Source: Gordius sp. MW1 (taxonomy: Eukaryota > Nematomorpha > Gordioida > Gordea > Gordiidae). Taken from it: a DNA stretch of 64,000 nucleotides. This document shows, piece after piece, positions 45,944 to 57,804 of this stretch; position 1 is the first letter of the stretch, and every line of letters starts with the position of its first letter. The stretch spans positions 17,484,001-17,548,000 of the forward strand of contig OZ038526.1 in assembly GCA_964036665.1 (NCBI GenBank), written 5' to 3'. Below the pieces are notes generated by a model. It saw only the letters and a program-made list of their open reading frames with translations. It searched no databases and was not told the origin of the DNA. A program made the position numbers and the translations under genes.

Positions 45944-48900
45944 GACTCTCTTTGAGGCGTTGCTGCCGATGAGAGGGTGCCAAATCAACTGGAGGTTAAT
46001 TGAAAAACCATAAGTGTGTTTAACTACTTCCTTCTGTATCTCTTCCTAAGCGAAGGCCTTGTTACTCTGAATAAGAGCCTAGATAAATTGCCTAAGAGGA
46101 GGAGCATACATGTGACGTAAAACATTCTGATTGACTGATAAAATTTTAAGTTTGCGTCAAAAGCAATTGTCTGAAATGCAAATTTTAAATTAACAATAAA
46201 ACTTAGTGAGTTATAGACGTATAAATAATATGGTTACCTAAGCCAGTTAAAACCTACGTTCATTGATAGTTTTTAAGGCCTTTGAGTTAAAATTCCGTAA
46301 ATGTAAATTAACTTTGAAGCAAACAAAATCTTAACAATGTCAAATATAAAATAGTTTAATATTTGACTGCGAGACACAAAGGGGGGGGGGGGAGCATGCA
46401 GTCGCCGGGTGTGAGTTGCTAAAACAATTTACGAACATTACCATTGGCCGGGTTATTGTTACGCATAAAGGGATGGAGGGGAAGAAGACCCGGGGCAAAT
46501 AAATTTCTCCTAGGGCTTGTCTTAATATCGGCTTTTGCTGAAAAATCGTCGTTTGGGTTATAACAAAGCCGTGTCTTAACATCGAATTCACGGCAGATTT
46601 ACATTTTAGACGCATAACATAACAGCGATATTGAAAGATGCAAAATTTTTCTTAGTGTCATATGTTTTTATAAGTTTGGTATCAGCAAAGTTTAGATTAT
46701 ATCTCAAAAGTTGAAATAAACGAAAAAAAAGTTTTTAATTATTAAAAAACAAAATGTTATTAATTACAACCGAGTTTGACCCATGAAATTAAATCGGATA
46801 TTTAGACAAAGATCGCGCGATTTGATCTTGAATCCGACAACAAGACAAGCACTTAAATGGCATGGCATACACCCTGGGTCGGAGCGGTAAAGATTTCATG
46901 TAATCCTCCACCTCATCCCCCCCCTTTTTTCACCCTGTCGCGTCTCTTACAACCTCTGCGAGGTGGATGAGAAAGTTGTGCTTCTTGTGAGAAAAAGTAA
47001 TGTGCAAAGCAAACGCCTTAATAAAATCATAGAGCACTACTAGAGTAATAGTATGCGCGTTGTTTGATCCCCCACACTCTCCTGGCAACAACTAACTCTT
47101 CTCACTCAATGAAATACCTCCTAGTCGGGTTTGCTTGCTTACTTACTTACCTGTCGTAATTGCATTTAACTAATAGCAACTTCTCTCTCCCTCCCTCCCT
47201 CACCTCCAAGCCATTTTTCACCGAGTTATTGGTGGTAGTGACTAACAAAACCAAAATCTATAGTTTAAAATGGGGAGGGTAGGAACAGGGGGGGGGGGCA
47301 AGACCCTGAGGCGTTGGGGGGGGCAAATGACGAGGGGGCGGTGCTTGCGAGTACAAAAAAAGGTGCGTGTAGTATGCGCGCGTGTGTATTGTGCAAGCTA
47401 TGAAGCGATTGCTATTAAGGATGTTTAATAAAATCAATAAATTTTGCCCATACCAACCAACCAACTCTTACCTATATATATAACCCAAACAACAAGTGTG
47501 CCATTAACCATTTATACATAAAAGCATTTTACTCAGGCAACCTGCTTTAAATATACATATACAATGCATGCACAAAAATAACAATTGACCCTTTCTCCAC
47601 TTCTTAATAATTAAAAAAAAACTTAATAGAATCGAGTCTTTAATCAATTATTTTTTGATTTGTTAGTTAACTCAAAAAGCTAAATATAAATTATATTATA
47701 TTGAACATAATTTAAACATTTTATTATAAATTTTTGATAAATTTATATAGCAACAGTTATTTTATAGAACTAAAAATTCACAACCAAAATTATTAATGGT
47801 TTTGAGTAAAAGCTATTTGACACATTAATTTTTACACTATAAACAAAAACAAGTTGGGATAGTCATTAAATATTTAGTTCAACCACATCAGAATTAAAAT
47901 ACTGGTTAAATATTTAAGCTAACTTAAACCAAAAAAATAAAATACAATGACAAGGGATGATTAATCAAAAAAAGATATTTAAAATGATTATGTAAGTACA
48001 TATATAAGAAATAAATTTGAAATTTTAATTAAATAATTTATTTTAATTACTGACTCATAACATATCTGCATAAATATTGAGTTATTTTAAAAATTGATTG
48101 CAACTATTCACACACACCAAAGGTGTATCCAACAAATATGAGAATTCATAAAATTTATTACAAAACTATCAAAAGTTGACTTTTTAAATGAAAGTTTGAT
48201 ATTATATAAGTACAATTAATTGCCAAATAATAATAAGTAGCCATTATAAATCTTAAATTTAGATTAAGAACCAATAACAAAAAAGCCATTGCATTTAAAT
48301 ATTACATACTTGTCTATTTATATGAATATGTGCAAGCCATCGACATTTTTTAGGGGAAATATAAATAATATTAAGAAATTTTTCATGCAAATTTCAATAT
48401 AAACATTTCAAATTCGATATGAACATGCGTTATCACTCCCAAATCGCACAGATGTATAAAATATTAATTTATAAAATAATTTCTAAATGCAAATAAAATG
48501 GCTCGTATAACCATAGCATAATACTCGTATGCGGTTAGCATATCATTATTGGGTACTGAAATATTTGACACGAATGTTTATACTCTCAAATGCTGTTAAG
48601 CCTATTTCTAGGCTAGATTCTTGGAAATTTAATCAATAGTTTTATAAATTTAAATCAGTTTGTTTAATGGCTATTTTAAACACAGAGTAATGCAATTTTA
48701 AACCTTTATTTTTGTAATCCCGTTTGTGACAATTAGTGATCATATATTATTTATATGCCACAACCAAAAGTTAGATGCATTGTATTAAACTTAATGTGTA
48801 AATGTTTTTAATCAATAATGGTAGTAAATGGTCAAAATATTTATTATATCTATGATTTAGTTTTTTTAAGTTACCTCCCGAAGCCAATGTTGTTAAAATA

Positions 48901-48978
48901 ATTAATTATGTTTATATAAGTATTTAGCAACAAATAAAATTATAAAAACTTTCTCAATTATCTTTTAGCCTTAGTAAT
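45944..48978. other. Repeat-poor AT-rich stretch without a supported gene
   Basis: Only G-runs (46380-46392, 47289-47299, 47315-47322) and simple (TTGC/TTAC)n tracts near 47138-47152 stand out. The GAGGTGGATGAG and CTCCCTCCCTCC stretches at 46900-47220 give proline-rich shadow frames. I see no exon. Confidence 0.45.
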
Positions 48979-49500
48979 TACTATGCAATTTATGGGTTCG
49001 CTTTTCGTTGTCCGTCCGTTTGATTTTTGCATAATTGCCATGGAGATTTGTAATGGCTGTGGACTTATGCTTCTGTAAAAGACTTTTATTTCGCTTTTGC
49101 AAATAGTCTAGCTTATGACCACTAGTTTATTTTTTTGAACTCGGAGCCCAATATACATTATTGTTGTTGTGCCCGACTGATTAGCTTTATACCTAAATTT
49201 CTTTGGGCAACTTGTCTAGGTTGTTGCTATATATCGGTTAATTGCGAAACTGGCTATATGATGATTCCCAGCATTATGAGGACCGTTGCTTACTTCTACT
49301 TTATCTGACCCCGGCCAGTGGCCAAAATTCTGGTTTATTGATATTTATATTTGCTGTTTTGTGAATTTCTTATGACGATTTGTCTAGGTTGTTGCTTTTT
49401 AACGGATGCTTGATAAATTGGCTTTATAATTCCCTGCAAATTAATGATGACCGTTGCTCTACTTTATTTGACCCCGGCCAAAGGTCAAAATTATTAATTT
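48979..49500 (-). repeat. Decayed terminal hairpin end plus two-copy duplication
   Basis: ATTACTATGCAATTTATGGG TTCGC at 48979-49003 is a mutated form of the hairpin end of the minisatellite elements (reverse orientation). It is followed by a duplicated segment: TTGTCTAGGTTGTTGCT at about 49209 and 49379, each followed by GACCGTTGC and TGACCCCGGCCA. Unit spacing is about 170 bp. The body differs from the CCAAT array, so this may be another subfamily. Confidence 0.5.
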
Positions 49501-49731
49501 TAACCTTTAACAACAGAAATTCTTTCTCGAGCACCAATATATACGGGACATTAATATGCAAACTAAATAACCTTCTGTCACCAGTTTTGAGTTAATAGCG
49601 CTGTTGAACGCGTATTATAATTAACATTTTGGCTTTACATTATACATTGATCACATTATCTATGCAAGGTGTTCTAATTGATCTTATTACTTAAAAGAGA
49701 TAAACAACTTTTAATACGTGTATCCCAAATC

Positions 49732-50843
49732 TAGTGATGCGGCGAGAAACGGGAATTTGAAAAATGGAATCGAGATCGAGACGAGAATTTTGATGTCGAG
49801 ACGAGACGATACGAGATTTTTTCGGCGAGATCTCGACTTTTTATTGATCGTTAAATTTTAAAGACATTATGTGAATACATAGTTTTGTCATTTGCATTAC
49901 CTTTCATATTATGGGTTTGCAGGTGCTTTTAAATTTACTATAATTTCTATAGTAGTGCACTATAAAATAAATAAACAAACCTACACTGTATTCGATAAAT
50001 AGCTTTTAATGTCAAATTTAGTTAGAATTAGAAGTTATTATTTTGAATATAAATTTGATTATAATGATTATTGATTTAAAGTTTAAAACCTTATGTTCTT
50101 AATCCTATATAATGCTGCTATTATTGTTGTTTTTACAACGTTTTAATATGTGCAATTAGTTATCAATTCTGCAATTAATAATACTATTATTAAATGTCAC
50201 TCGGAATTTGTGGTTTATAACGTTATAGTAAACATGCAATAAAAACTATGGGCTATAATTGATGATGGTAATATCAATGGACTCAAGCATTTGCATTAAA
50301 TATGTTAAGGTCTACTTTGAAGCTTTACCCAGGATTAATAAAGGGTCTCAATTTGCTCAATTGTGCAACTAGGTCAACTATATGCGAACTTAATTTTCTG
50401 AGTCTATTTAGAGTTGACAAACACAGTGAATTGCTACAAATGTTATAATTTGCTAGAACAATAAAGTTTAATTTTCTTTACTTCAAATTTATTTATAGTT
50501 TTTTTGGTCTGCACTTTCCATAGAAAATGTTATCTTTATGAATTAATTCATATCTTTATATTGTCAATGAGATGTCGTCTCCTGCTAAATCTTTAAAAAG
50601 TTTGTGTATTTAAGTTCTTTTCTAAGAAATGTAAAAGTTTGCCATTTGGGTTATTTAATATTTTTAATAAAAAAGGAGAAATTTTTATTCCGTATATATA
50701 TTTTTTTAAAAGTCGAGACGAGAATTCTCGTCAGGACGAGACGAGCCCGAGATTTTTCTAGACCGAGACGAGATTTTCATGATCGCTCCCGACGAGACGA
50801 GATTTTGTTTTCGAGACCGAGATGAGACGAGATCGAAACACTA
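49732..50843 (+). mobile_element. GAGACGA-type non-autonomous hAT, copy C
   Basis: Starts TAGTGATGCGGCGAGAAAC and ends GAGATCGAAACACTA. The flanks CCCAAATC (49724-49731) and CCTAATTC (50844-50851) agree at 6 of 8 positions. Both ends carry GAGACGAGA-type repeats. The interior aligns with 7480-8900 (reverse) and 52934-54080. No transposase frame. Confidence 0.82.
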
Positions 50844-51435
50844 CCTAATTCTTAAATTTTTCTGTGGATTAAAAATTAAATGTACTCAAAAGTAATCTTA
50901 ACATATAAATTTTTTTAGAGTTCAGACATGACTCGTGACAATATATTTTGCTATGCACTTCTCACACCACCCTCTAGGAAAAATGTTCTGCATATCTTGT
51001 GATAATGTTCAGCATCTGGTCACTTATGACCAAATCAAGTCACGAATGGCTTGAACGTTTCTTAAGTAAATACTCAGGACTTCTGCTCTCAAATCCAAAA
51101 GTTGCCAAGTAATATTCTTGCAAAATTTGCAACAAGGAAATAGAACGTAGGCTCATCACCGACTCCATTGCAAATTAAATAAATATCGCATTACCCGTCA
51201 TCAAAAGATAAACCTTTAATTTCAATCGGCTTAAAAAAAGCAGGCATTTCGTCCATCCTTGAACCATCCGATCCTCCTTTAAAGGTAGGATACGTCCCCA
51301 GGGAGCTTATATAATTCTCTGATAAGTTCCTGGCTTGGGTCTTTATTTGCGTTAATATCTTCGCGCCATTTAAATAACAATTTTAATCCACTATGCGGAA
51401 AATAGTAAAACACTTAAATATCAAGCTATTGCTCA

Positions 51436-52740
51436 TAGTGATTCGATCTCGTCTCGTTTTGGGTGCCATTATGAGAGCCTAGGTTTAGAGAAATCTCGGT
51501 CTCGTCTCGACCAGAAATCTCGACATGTCTCGACTCTTATAAAAGAAATATTACTATCTTAATTTTTCCCCTAATTTATTTAAATTATTATATATAAAAA
51601 ATTACGAAAATCAAAATGACGCATCATTATTTATTCAAAAACCTGTATAAACGTATTATTTGCATATTTGTAGCTAGGACCATTGGTTAGCATTGGCAAA
51701 AATAAGTAATGTTTTAAGATAAATACAAATAAAATAGTTGTAGCCTTTTGAAAAACCTTCACCACTTCGTTCTGAAAAAAGTTATTGCAGTTTATTATAA
51801 TATTATAGAAACCTATAAGGTATGAGTGGATACTTTTTATCCATATTTATAACATAAATAATTAGTTGCACACATTACAGCGTTGTAATAACAACAATAA
51901 ATATAGCATCGTTACTGGTAGGAATAAGAATTTTGAGGTTTTCAATAAATTTCACATATATAGTTTTATAGCAAATACTTATACATTCAAAAATAAAACA
52001 AATGTCCCAAAATATTTACTTATTTTTTTAACTTATTTTGTTAATAAAGCTTATGCTCATATATTCTTTGTAGTGCAATATCGCATAGAAACTTAAGTGG
52101 ATTAGAGTTCATTTGCCAACCCTAATGAGATTTATGACTTGAGAATTTTAGAAGTGTACCATGAGTCCAGGCTTAACAAACTCTCAATAATCTCATGATA
52201 TAATATAATGCATTTGAAAGAAATGGTTCGGCAGGCAGAGAAGTCGTTGGGGTGCTTTAAAATATTTTAGTCATTGTAGCCAAATTTTAAAATATGTTTG
52301 ATTAATTAGATACTGATTCAATTAGGAATATTTACTACTTTATCAAAATTCATTTTAAATAAGTGTGTTTATATTATATTTTAATGTTAAGTATATAATC
52401 AATAAATATATTAAAAAATCTATCTTAGGGCCACTCACATTTTATTCAACGAGCTAAAATTATTAAAATTTAAATTATACGCGGCTGCTTGATTGGGTAA
52501 ACCAGTATCCAATGTGTTCCTATTATATTAATATATTTAACATCCTAAATGAGGATTACAAAATAAAAAATGCACAAATAAATTTACTATATTATGATTA
52601 TGATGATCAATTAAGAAATTTAATAGAGGCGATCCCGCCGAAAATCTCGTCGGCTTGTCTTGAGGTCTCAATTCTCGTCTCATTTCGATTTTTTGAGACG
52701 AAATGAGATCGAAATTTTTCTCTGATTGTCCGCATTACTA
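51436..52740 (+). mobile_element. GAGACGA-type non-autonomous hAT, copy A, perfect 8-bp TSD
   Basis: Begins TAGTGATTCGATCTCGTCTC and ends GATTGTCCGCATTACTA. ATTGCTCA is identical at 51428-51435 and 52741-52748. The terminal repeats are more diverged than in copy B, so it may be the older insertion. The interior is AT-rich and partly related to the other copies; no transposase. Confidence 0.92.
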
Positions 52741-52933
52741 ATTGCTCAATCTAAAATTCAAATTCCAATAGTAGCTCCCTGTTCCGCCACTTTTGGCAAG
52801 ATGACATTGGCGTTTTTTAAATCGATAGGGAAGAGATCCTTTAAAGCTAAAGACTCACCCAACTTTATTTAAGGTCAAAAAATCGGCGTTTTAATAGCAA
52901 AATATAATTATTAATTTTTAACTGACACATGGC

Positions 52934-54080
52934 TAGTGATGCGGAAAAACCGAGAAAAATCTCGGTCTCGTCTCGTCTCGTCTCGAAAAACCGAGACGAG
53001 ACGAGACGAGAATTCGGAAAAGGGAGTCGAGATCGAGACGAGAATTTTGATGTCGAGACGAGACGAGACGAGATTTTTTCGGCGAAATCTCGACTTTTTA
53101 TTGATCGTAAATTTTAGTAAATTATTGATTATTTTAATTTGCATGATACATTTAAGATAATAAGTGTAAATCAATATGTATGAAATATATTGGATATACA
53201 AAAAAATTTTAAGTGTAGTAAATTTTATACATCTTTGCAAAAATTAAAATTTGGCAATCATTTAGATTTACCTAAATATGGTTGACCCTTAGGGTATGTG
53301 AATACTTTTATAATGAAAATGTTAGGCTTAGAATAAGTTCTAATGGAAAAGTAAATATTACTAAAGCATATTTGAATTTCGCAGTTACTCATCCTGCATA
53401 ATGCGTTAATTATAAATTGGTGTTCAATCTTTGAACAATTATACAACTTGAACTAAGGTGGCTCGAGGTTTTTGAGCACCCGCCTAACGATTTCAAAAGT
53501 TAAAATATTAAATGACACAGTAATAGATTAAATCTTGAGTCATAAGTTTTTTAACTGTTTTTATGCTTAAACTAATAGTATACCTCCCAAATTTTTGAAC
53601 CTTAATGAGACATTATGTGAATACATAGTTTTGATGTATGCATTAGTGTTCATATTATAAACAGGGTTGGCAGGTGCATTCAAATTTACTATAATTTCTA
53701 TAATTATGCAATATAAAATAAATACACGAACCTGTACTTTCCATATAAAATGTTATCTTTATGAATTAATTCATATTTTTCTATTGTCAGTGAGAGTCCT
53801 GTCCCGCTAAATCTTTAAAAAGTTTGTGTATTAAAATTTTTCGAAAAATATTAAAGTTTACCATTTGGATTTTTTTACACTGATTTAATATTTTTAAAAA
53901 CACTCGACAAATTTTTATTCCGTATTTATATTTTTTAAAAGTCGAGACGAGACGAGAATTCTCGTCGAGACGAGACCGAGATTTTTCTAGACCGAGACGA
54001 GATCGAGATTTTCTTAATCGCTCCCGAGACGAGACGAGATTTTGTTTTCGAGACCGAGACGAGACGAGATCGAAACACTA
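52934..54080 (+). mobile_element. GAGACGA-type non-autonomous hAT, copy B, perfect 8-bp TSD
   Basis: Begins TAGTGATGCGGAAAAACCG and ends CGAGATCGAAACACTA. CACATGGC is identical at 52926-52933 and 54081-54088. Subterminal GAGACGAGAC and CTCGTCTCGT runs form strong inverted repeats at each end. The shadow frames on both strands rich in R, D and E at 52911-53240 derive from these runs. The best-preserved copy of the family here. Confidence 0.94.
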
Positions 54081-54424
54081 CACATGGCCCTTGAAAAAAC
54101 GGATGAATAGTTTCTTGTTTATTTTATGCTCGTTTTTTGTATATTTTATAAATCATTTTTACCTGATAAAAGCATTTCAATTAAAAAATATCTAAGTTAC
54201 GTCTCCCACCCCCCTATTTTTACAACTTTTAAATATCCTTAATAATTTTCCCATAAAAATAAACACCTTGCGGCCGATAAGATCAGTTGGTATTAAAAAT
54301 AAGTCTTTAAATTTATTTGCACGCTAGATATATAAAAAGAATTAATGTAGTATAGTAATTAAAGGAAATACTTTATAAAAAAAACTTCGAATATATTAGG
54401 TTAAGTGCTGAATAAGTATCCTTC

Positions 54425-57225
54425 ATAACCGATTAACGCAAACGGATGTAGTTAAAGAAATTAGTTTGCTAAAGACAAGATTGAATGTGGGCTCCCTAAA
54501 TGTCAAAGCTAAGAATACAAAATACCGAGAGGTTGCTGGCCCCCTCAGCAAGCGAAGCGACGAATTGATATAGCATGTATACAAGAAACAAGATAAAAAG
54601 GCGCAAAAGCAAAGATGATAGATGAAGGCTACAAACTTTACTTCAATGGCCAAGAAACGAATAAAAATGGTGGCGATCATATTAGCTCATATCTGCTAGA
54701 TAAAGTCAATAAGGTACGGGAAAAAAGTGGTGGACTCATGATGTTGAAACTTTGCATAAAAGGTCAAATGATTAATGTAGTGACCGATTATGGTCCGCAA
54801 ACAGTATGCACAGTGGAGAGAAGGATAACATTCGGGAACAATTATACGAAACGCTGCGCATGATACCCAAAGCCGGGATAGTTATAATTGGAGCGGATAT
54901 GAACGGTCACGTAGGCAAAACAAGATAGGGACTTAAACGGTACCATGGTGGAAATGGATACGGATCGAGAAACGATGAAGACGACGGAATATTGAAAATA
55001 GTCATGGCATTTGATTTGGCCATCATAAATACCTTCTTCAAAAAGAATGTAAATCACCTTTACGTACAAAAGTGGGAATCGGTTTTCGCAGATCGACTTC
55101 TTAATATCAAAAAAGGAATTAAAAAATTTACGCGATTGTAAGGCTGTACCGGGTGAGGCTATTGCAGCCCAGCACAGACTTGTTGAGATGGATTATACCA
55201 TCTCCAAGGCGAACACACAAAAGCCGAAGAGATTAAACAGGAAAACTAAATGGTTCCTGTTACCAAAATTGAAACATGTTTACAATGATTAAATAATTGA
55301 ACGGCTGCAAAAAGGAGATGAGCAGAATGCTAACGATATGTGGAATAACATAGCTAACACGGTACGATCAGTATGTTCAAGGAGAAGGCAAACCAGGTAT
55401 ACAAAAAGATAAGGACACATGGTGGTGGAACGAAGACGTGCAACGCCTAGTCATTACAAATTATTGTCAGGCAGCAGAAATGAAGAAACAAGATCATATG
55501 TGAAATCTAAAAATGAGGGAAAACGATGTGTGGCCAAGGCTAAAACAAATGTCGACGAGAATTTGAACGCCAAGTCAATTAGTAAAGAGGGGGAAAGAAT
55601 GATCTACAAAATCGCAAAGACCAGGGCAAGGAACTCAAAGGATGTGGTAAACGTAAAAACCATGAAGAACAAGGAAGGCATCACTCTAACTCAAAACCAT
55701 CAAATCATTGATCGTTAGAAAGATTATAATAAAGAATTATTAAACAGTGAAAATGGGTTTTCGAACAAGTGCGAAAGCAAGGACTATGAATATGACCCAG
55801 AGTTAAAAGTTACAGAAGAAGTAGCTGACCAGGTGCTTAAAATATGACCATGGGTAGTGCGGCGGGACCTGATTATATACGTATGAAAGGTTTCAAAATG
55901 CTAGGACTTTTAGGTGTAAAGTTACTTGCAAAGCTGTTTGGCAAAATAATTGTAAGTGGTATGGTGGTATGACACCTGATGAACAGAGGGAAAGCTATGT
56001 TATTTCAATCTATAAAATGAAGGAAGGGGTACAAACAATAACTAGGGTTTATAGTTAACGAGTCACATAATAAAGGTGTGGGAAAAAATTATAAAAGCTA
56101 GACTTCGAAAGATAATCACAATAGATGAAGGACAATTTGGGATCATGCCTGGAATGTTAACTTCCGATGCAATACATGTCTCAGGCGACTTATGGAACTA
56201 TATAAGGAAATTAAAAGAATCTTCATATGTGTTTCATCGATCTTGAGATAGCTCGATAAAGGGTCAAGGCAGTTGATATGGGATAGCCTGAGTTCCAATG
56301 GTGTACCCAACGCATTTTTTTTTATTAATAAAGGATATATATAGAAACGCAAAACCAAAGTACGGACATCCAGTGGCACGTCGAAGGGATTCAGTCTAAA
56401 TGTCGGTGTGCATCAAGGATCAGCATTAAGTCCAGTGCTCTTCATAACAATAATGGGTTCGATAACGAAGGATCTGAAACGCGAATCACCTTGGGAAATG
56501 CTCTTTGCGGATGATATAATGCTGTGCGCAGGCTCAAATGTGGAATTAGCAGAGCAGGTAAAGATGTGGGTGGATTGAAAGCAAAGGCCTTAGGGTCAAC
56601 AGAAATAAAGCTGAATAAGTATGCATGGAGTCTAGAAGTGATACAAAGAAACACACCTGCAAATCGATGACTGGTGTTTAAGCAGCAAGAAGGAATTCAA
56701 ATATCTTGGTTCTAGGGAACAATGTGATGGGGGTGTGGAAAGCGAAATTAAGGCAAAAATAAAAGCAGGCTGGCTTTCTGGGCCTTAAGTGGTGTACTAA
56801 ATGGCAAACACATACCACTCAAATTTAAAGGGCGATTATATAACACCGTTATACCCACGGTATTGTTAAAGCGGGAACTTGGGCAAAAGAAGAGCAAAGC
56901 TTAACAACAATGGAGATGCGAATGTTAAGATGAATCTTGGGAACAAGCAAAAAGGACCATATAAGAAATCAAGACATAAGGGATAAACTAAATTTCAGAA
57001 AAAGTTGGTGGTAAGGATTGAGATGATATGGCCATTTGGAAAGACGGGAGGGAAGTCACCTGGCAAAACGTATTAAGAAGGTGCAAGTCAATGGAAGCGA
57101 AAGAGAGAGGTCTAAGCTGACATGGAAACATAAAATAGATACGGACTTGGCGTATGTGCAAAAAAACGTAGAGAAACTACTTGAAAGAGCTGACCACTAA
57201 GTGTGACAAACAGCTCTAGGTAAAA
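54425..57225 (+). mobile_element. RTE-type LINE with endonuclease and reverse transcriptase, heavily decayed
   Basis: Read across frameshifts: a CIQET-like endonuclease part near 54560-54690 homologous to 5090-5220, and GADMNGHVG near 54890. The RT landmarks are GQFGIMPGM and TSDAIH near 56130-56180, VHQGSALSPVLF near 56405-56445 and the catalytic LFADDIMLC near 56500-56525. A C-terminal part follows, with WLRWYGHLER-like and LTWK...DTDLAYV near 57000-57150. The sequence ends in AGCTCTAGGTAAAAAAATATTAAA. Many stops; dead copy. Same family as 4860-5388. Confidence 0.82.
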
Positions 57226-57244
57226 AAATATTAAAGGATAAATA

Positions 57245-57800
57245 ACTGCGACCTCGTCGCCAACCCGTTCAAGCAAACGGCCATCATCCTCTTCACTGCC
57301 AATACAGCAAGGGGTGGCATCCCCGCCATGCCACAATAAATAAAATAATCGGACAATTTTTGAAGAAAGCCGGTTTTCCCAATTCAATGGAACCCACTGG
57401 CCTAAGTTCCACTGACGGTAAAAGACCCGACAGTGTAACAATCATCCCGTGGGCTCGTGGCCTAAACGCCTGCGTGGATATATTTGCCAAATCTAACGGC
57501 TTTCCCGACCTCCTCTCTTCTACTGAGAGAAAGAAAGTGGAAAAATACAAATACCTGAGCAATATTATTTTTGTACCAGTAGTAGCCACGACAGCCAATT
57601 CCTTAAGCAAATAAAATACATCTCCATAACACACGTCCCAAAGAATTTTCCTACATCAAGCAGAAAATCACCATGGAAATTGTAAAATCTAATACAATCT
57701 CAATCCGTGGCTCGATGCCTCATTATATGATTTAGCATACAACATACTTAATTATTTGGAAATAAACTACTATCTTTTCAAAAAAAAATTTATAATTTTA
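57245..57800 (+). mobile_element. Retrotransposon C-terminal (RLE-like) fragment
   Basis: The frame 57360-57614 contains KKAGFPNSMEPTGLSSTDGK, then RPDSVTIIPW, ARGLNACVDIFA and KYKYLSNIIFVPV. It aligns with the tail of the 97-993 element and includes the PD and D positions expected of a restriction-endonuclease-like fold (D altered by the local CVDI context). It lies directly after the RTE LINE, and the A-run at 57780-57788 may be its tail. Confidence 0.7.
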
Positions 57801-57804
57801 ACTT

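Larger units (their letters stand above)
50985..54110 (+). mobile_element. Retrotransposon C-terminal fragment split by two hAT insertions
   Basis: Pieces 50985-51435, 52749-52933 and 54089-54110 read, with stops and frameshifts, as the same protein tail as 97-887. Visible parts are a CKIC knuckle, AGISSILEPSDP, then KIGVLIAKYN-like and DTWP-like parts. Joining the pieces across both 8-bp duplications restores the order seen at 97-887. The first segment may begin slightly upstream. Non-functional. Confidence 0.75.

Noticed and set aside
52911..53240. Arginine/aspartate/glutamate-rich open frames on both strands
   Set aside because: Generated by GAGACGAGAC repeats at the left end of hAT copy B.
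57112..57634. Two overlapping minus-strand frames of about 110 codons
   Set aside because: They are antisense to the RTE LINE tail and the RPDS-type retrotransposon fragment, whose sense frames carry recognisable motifs.
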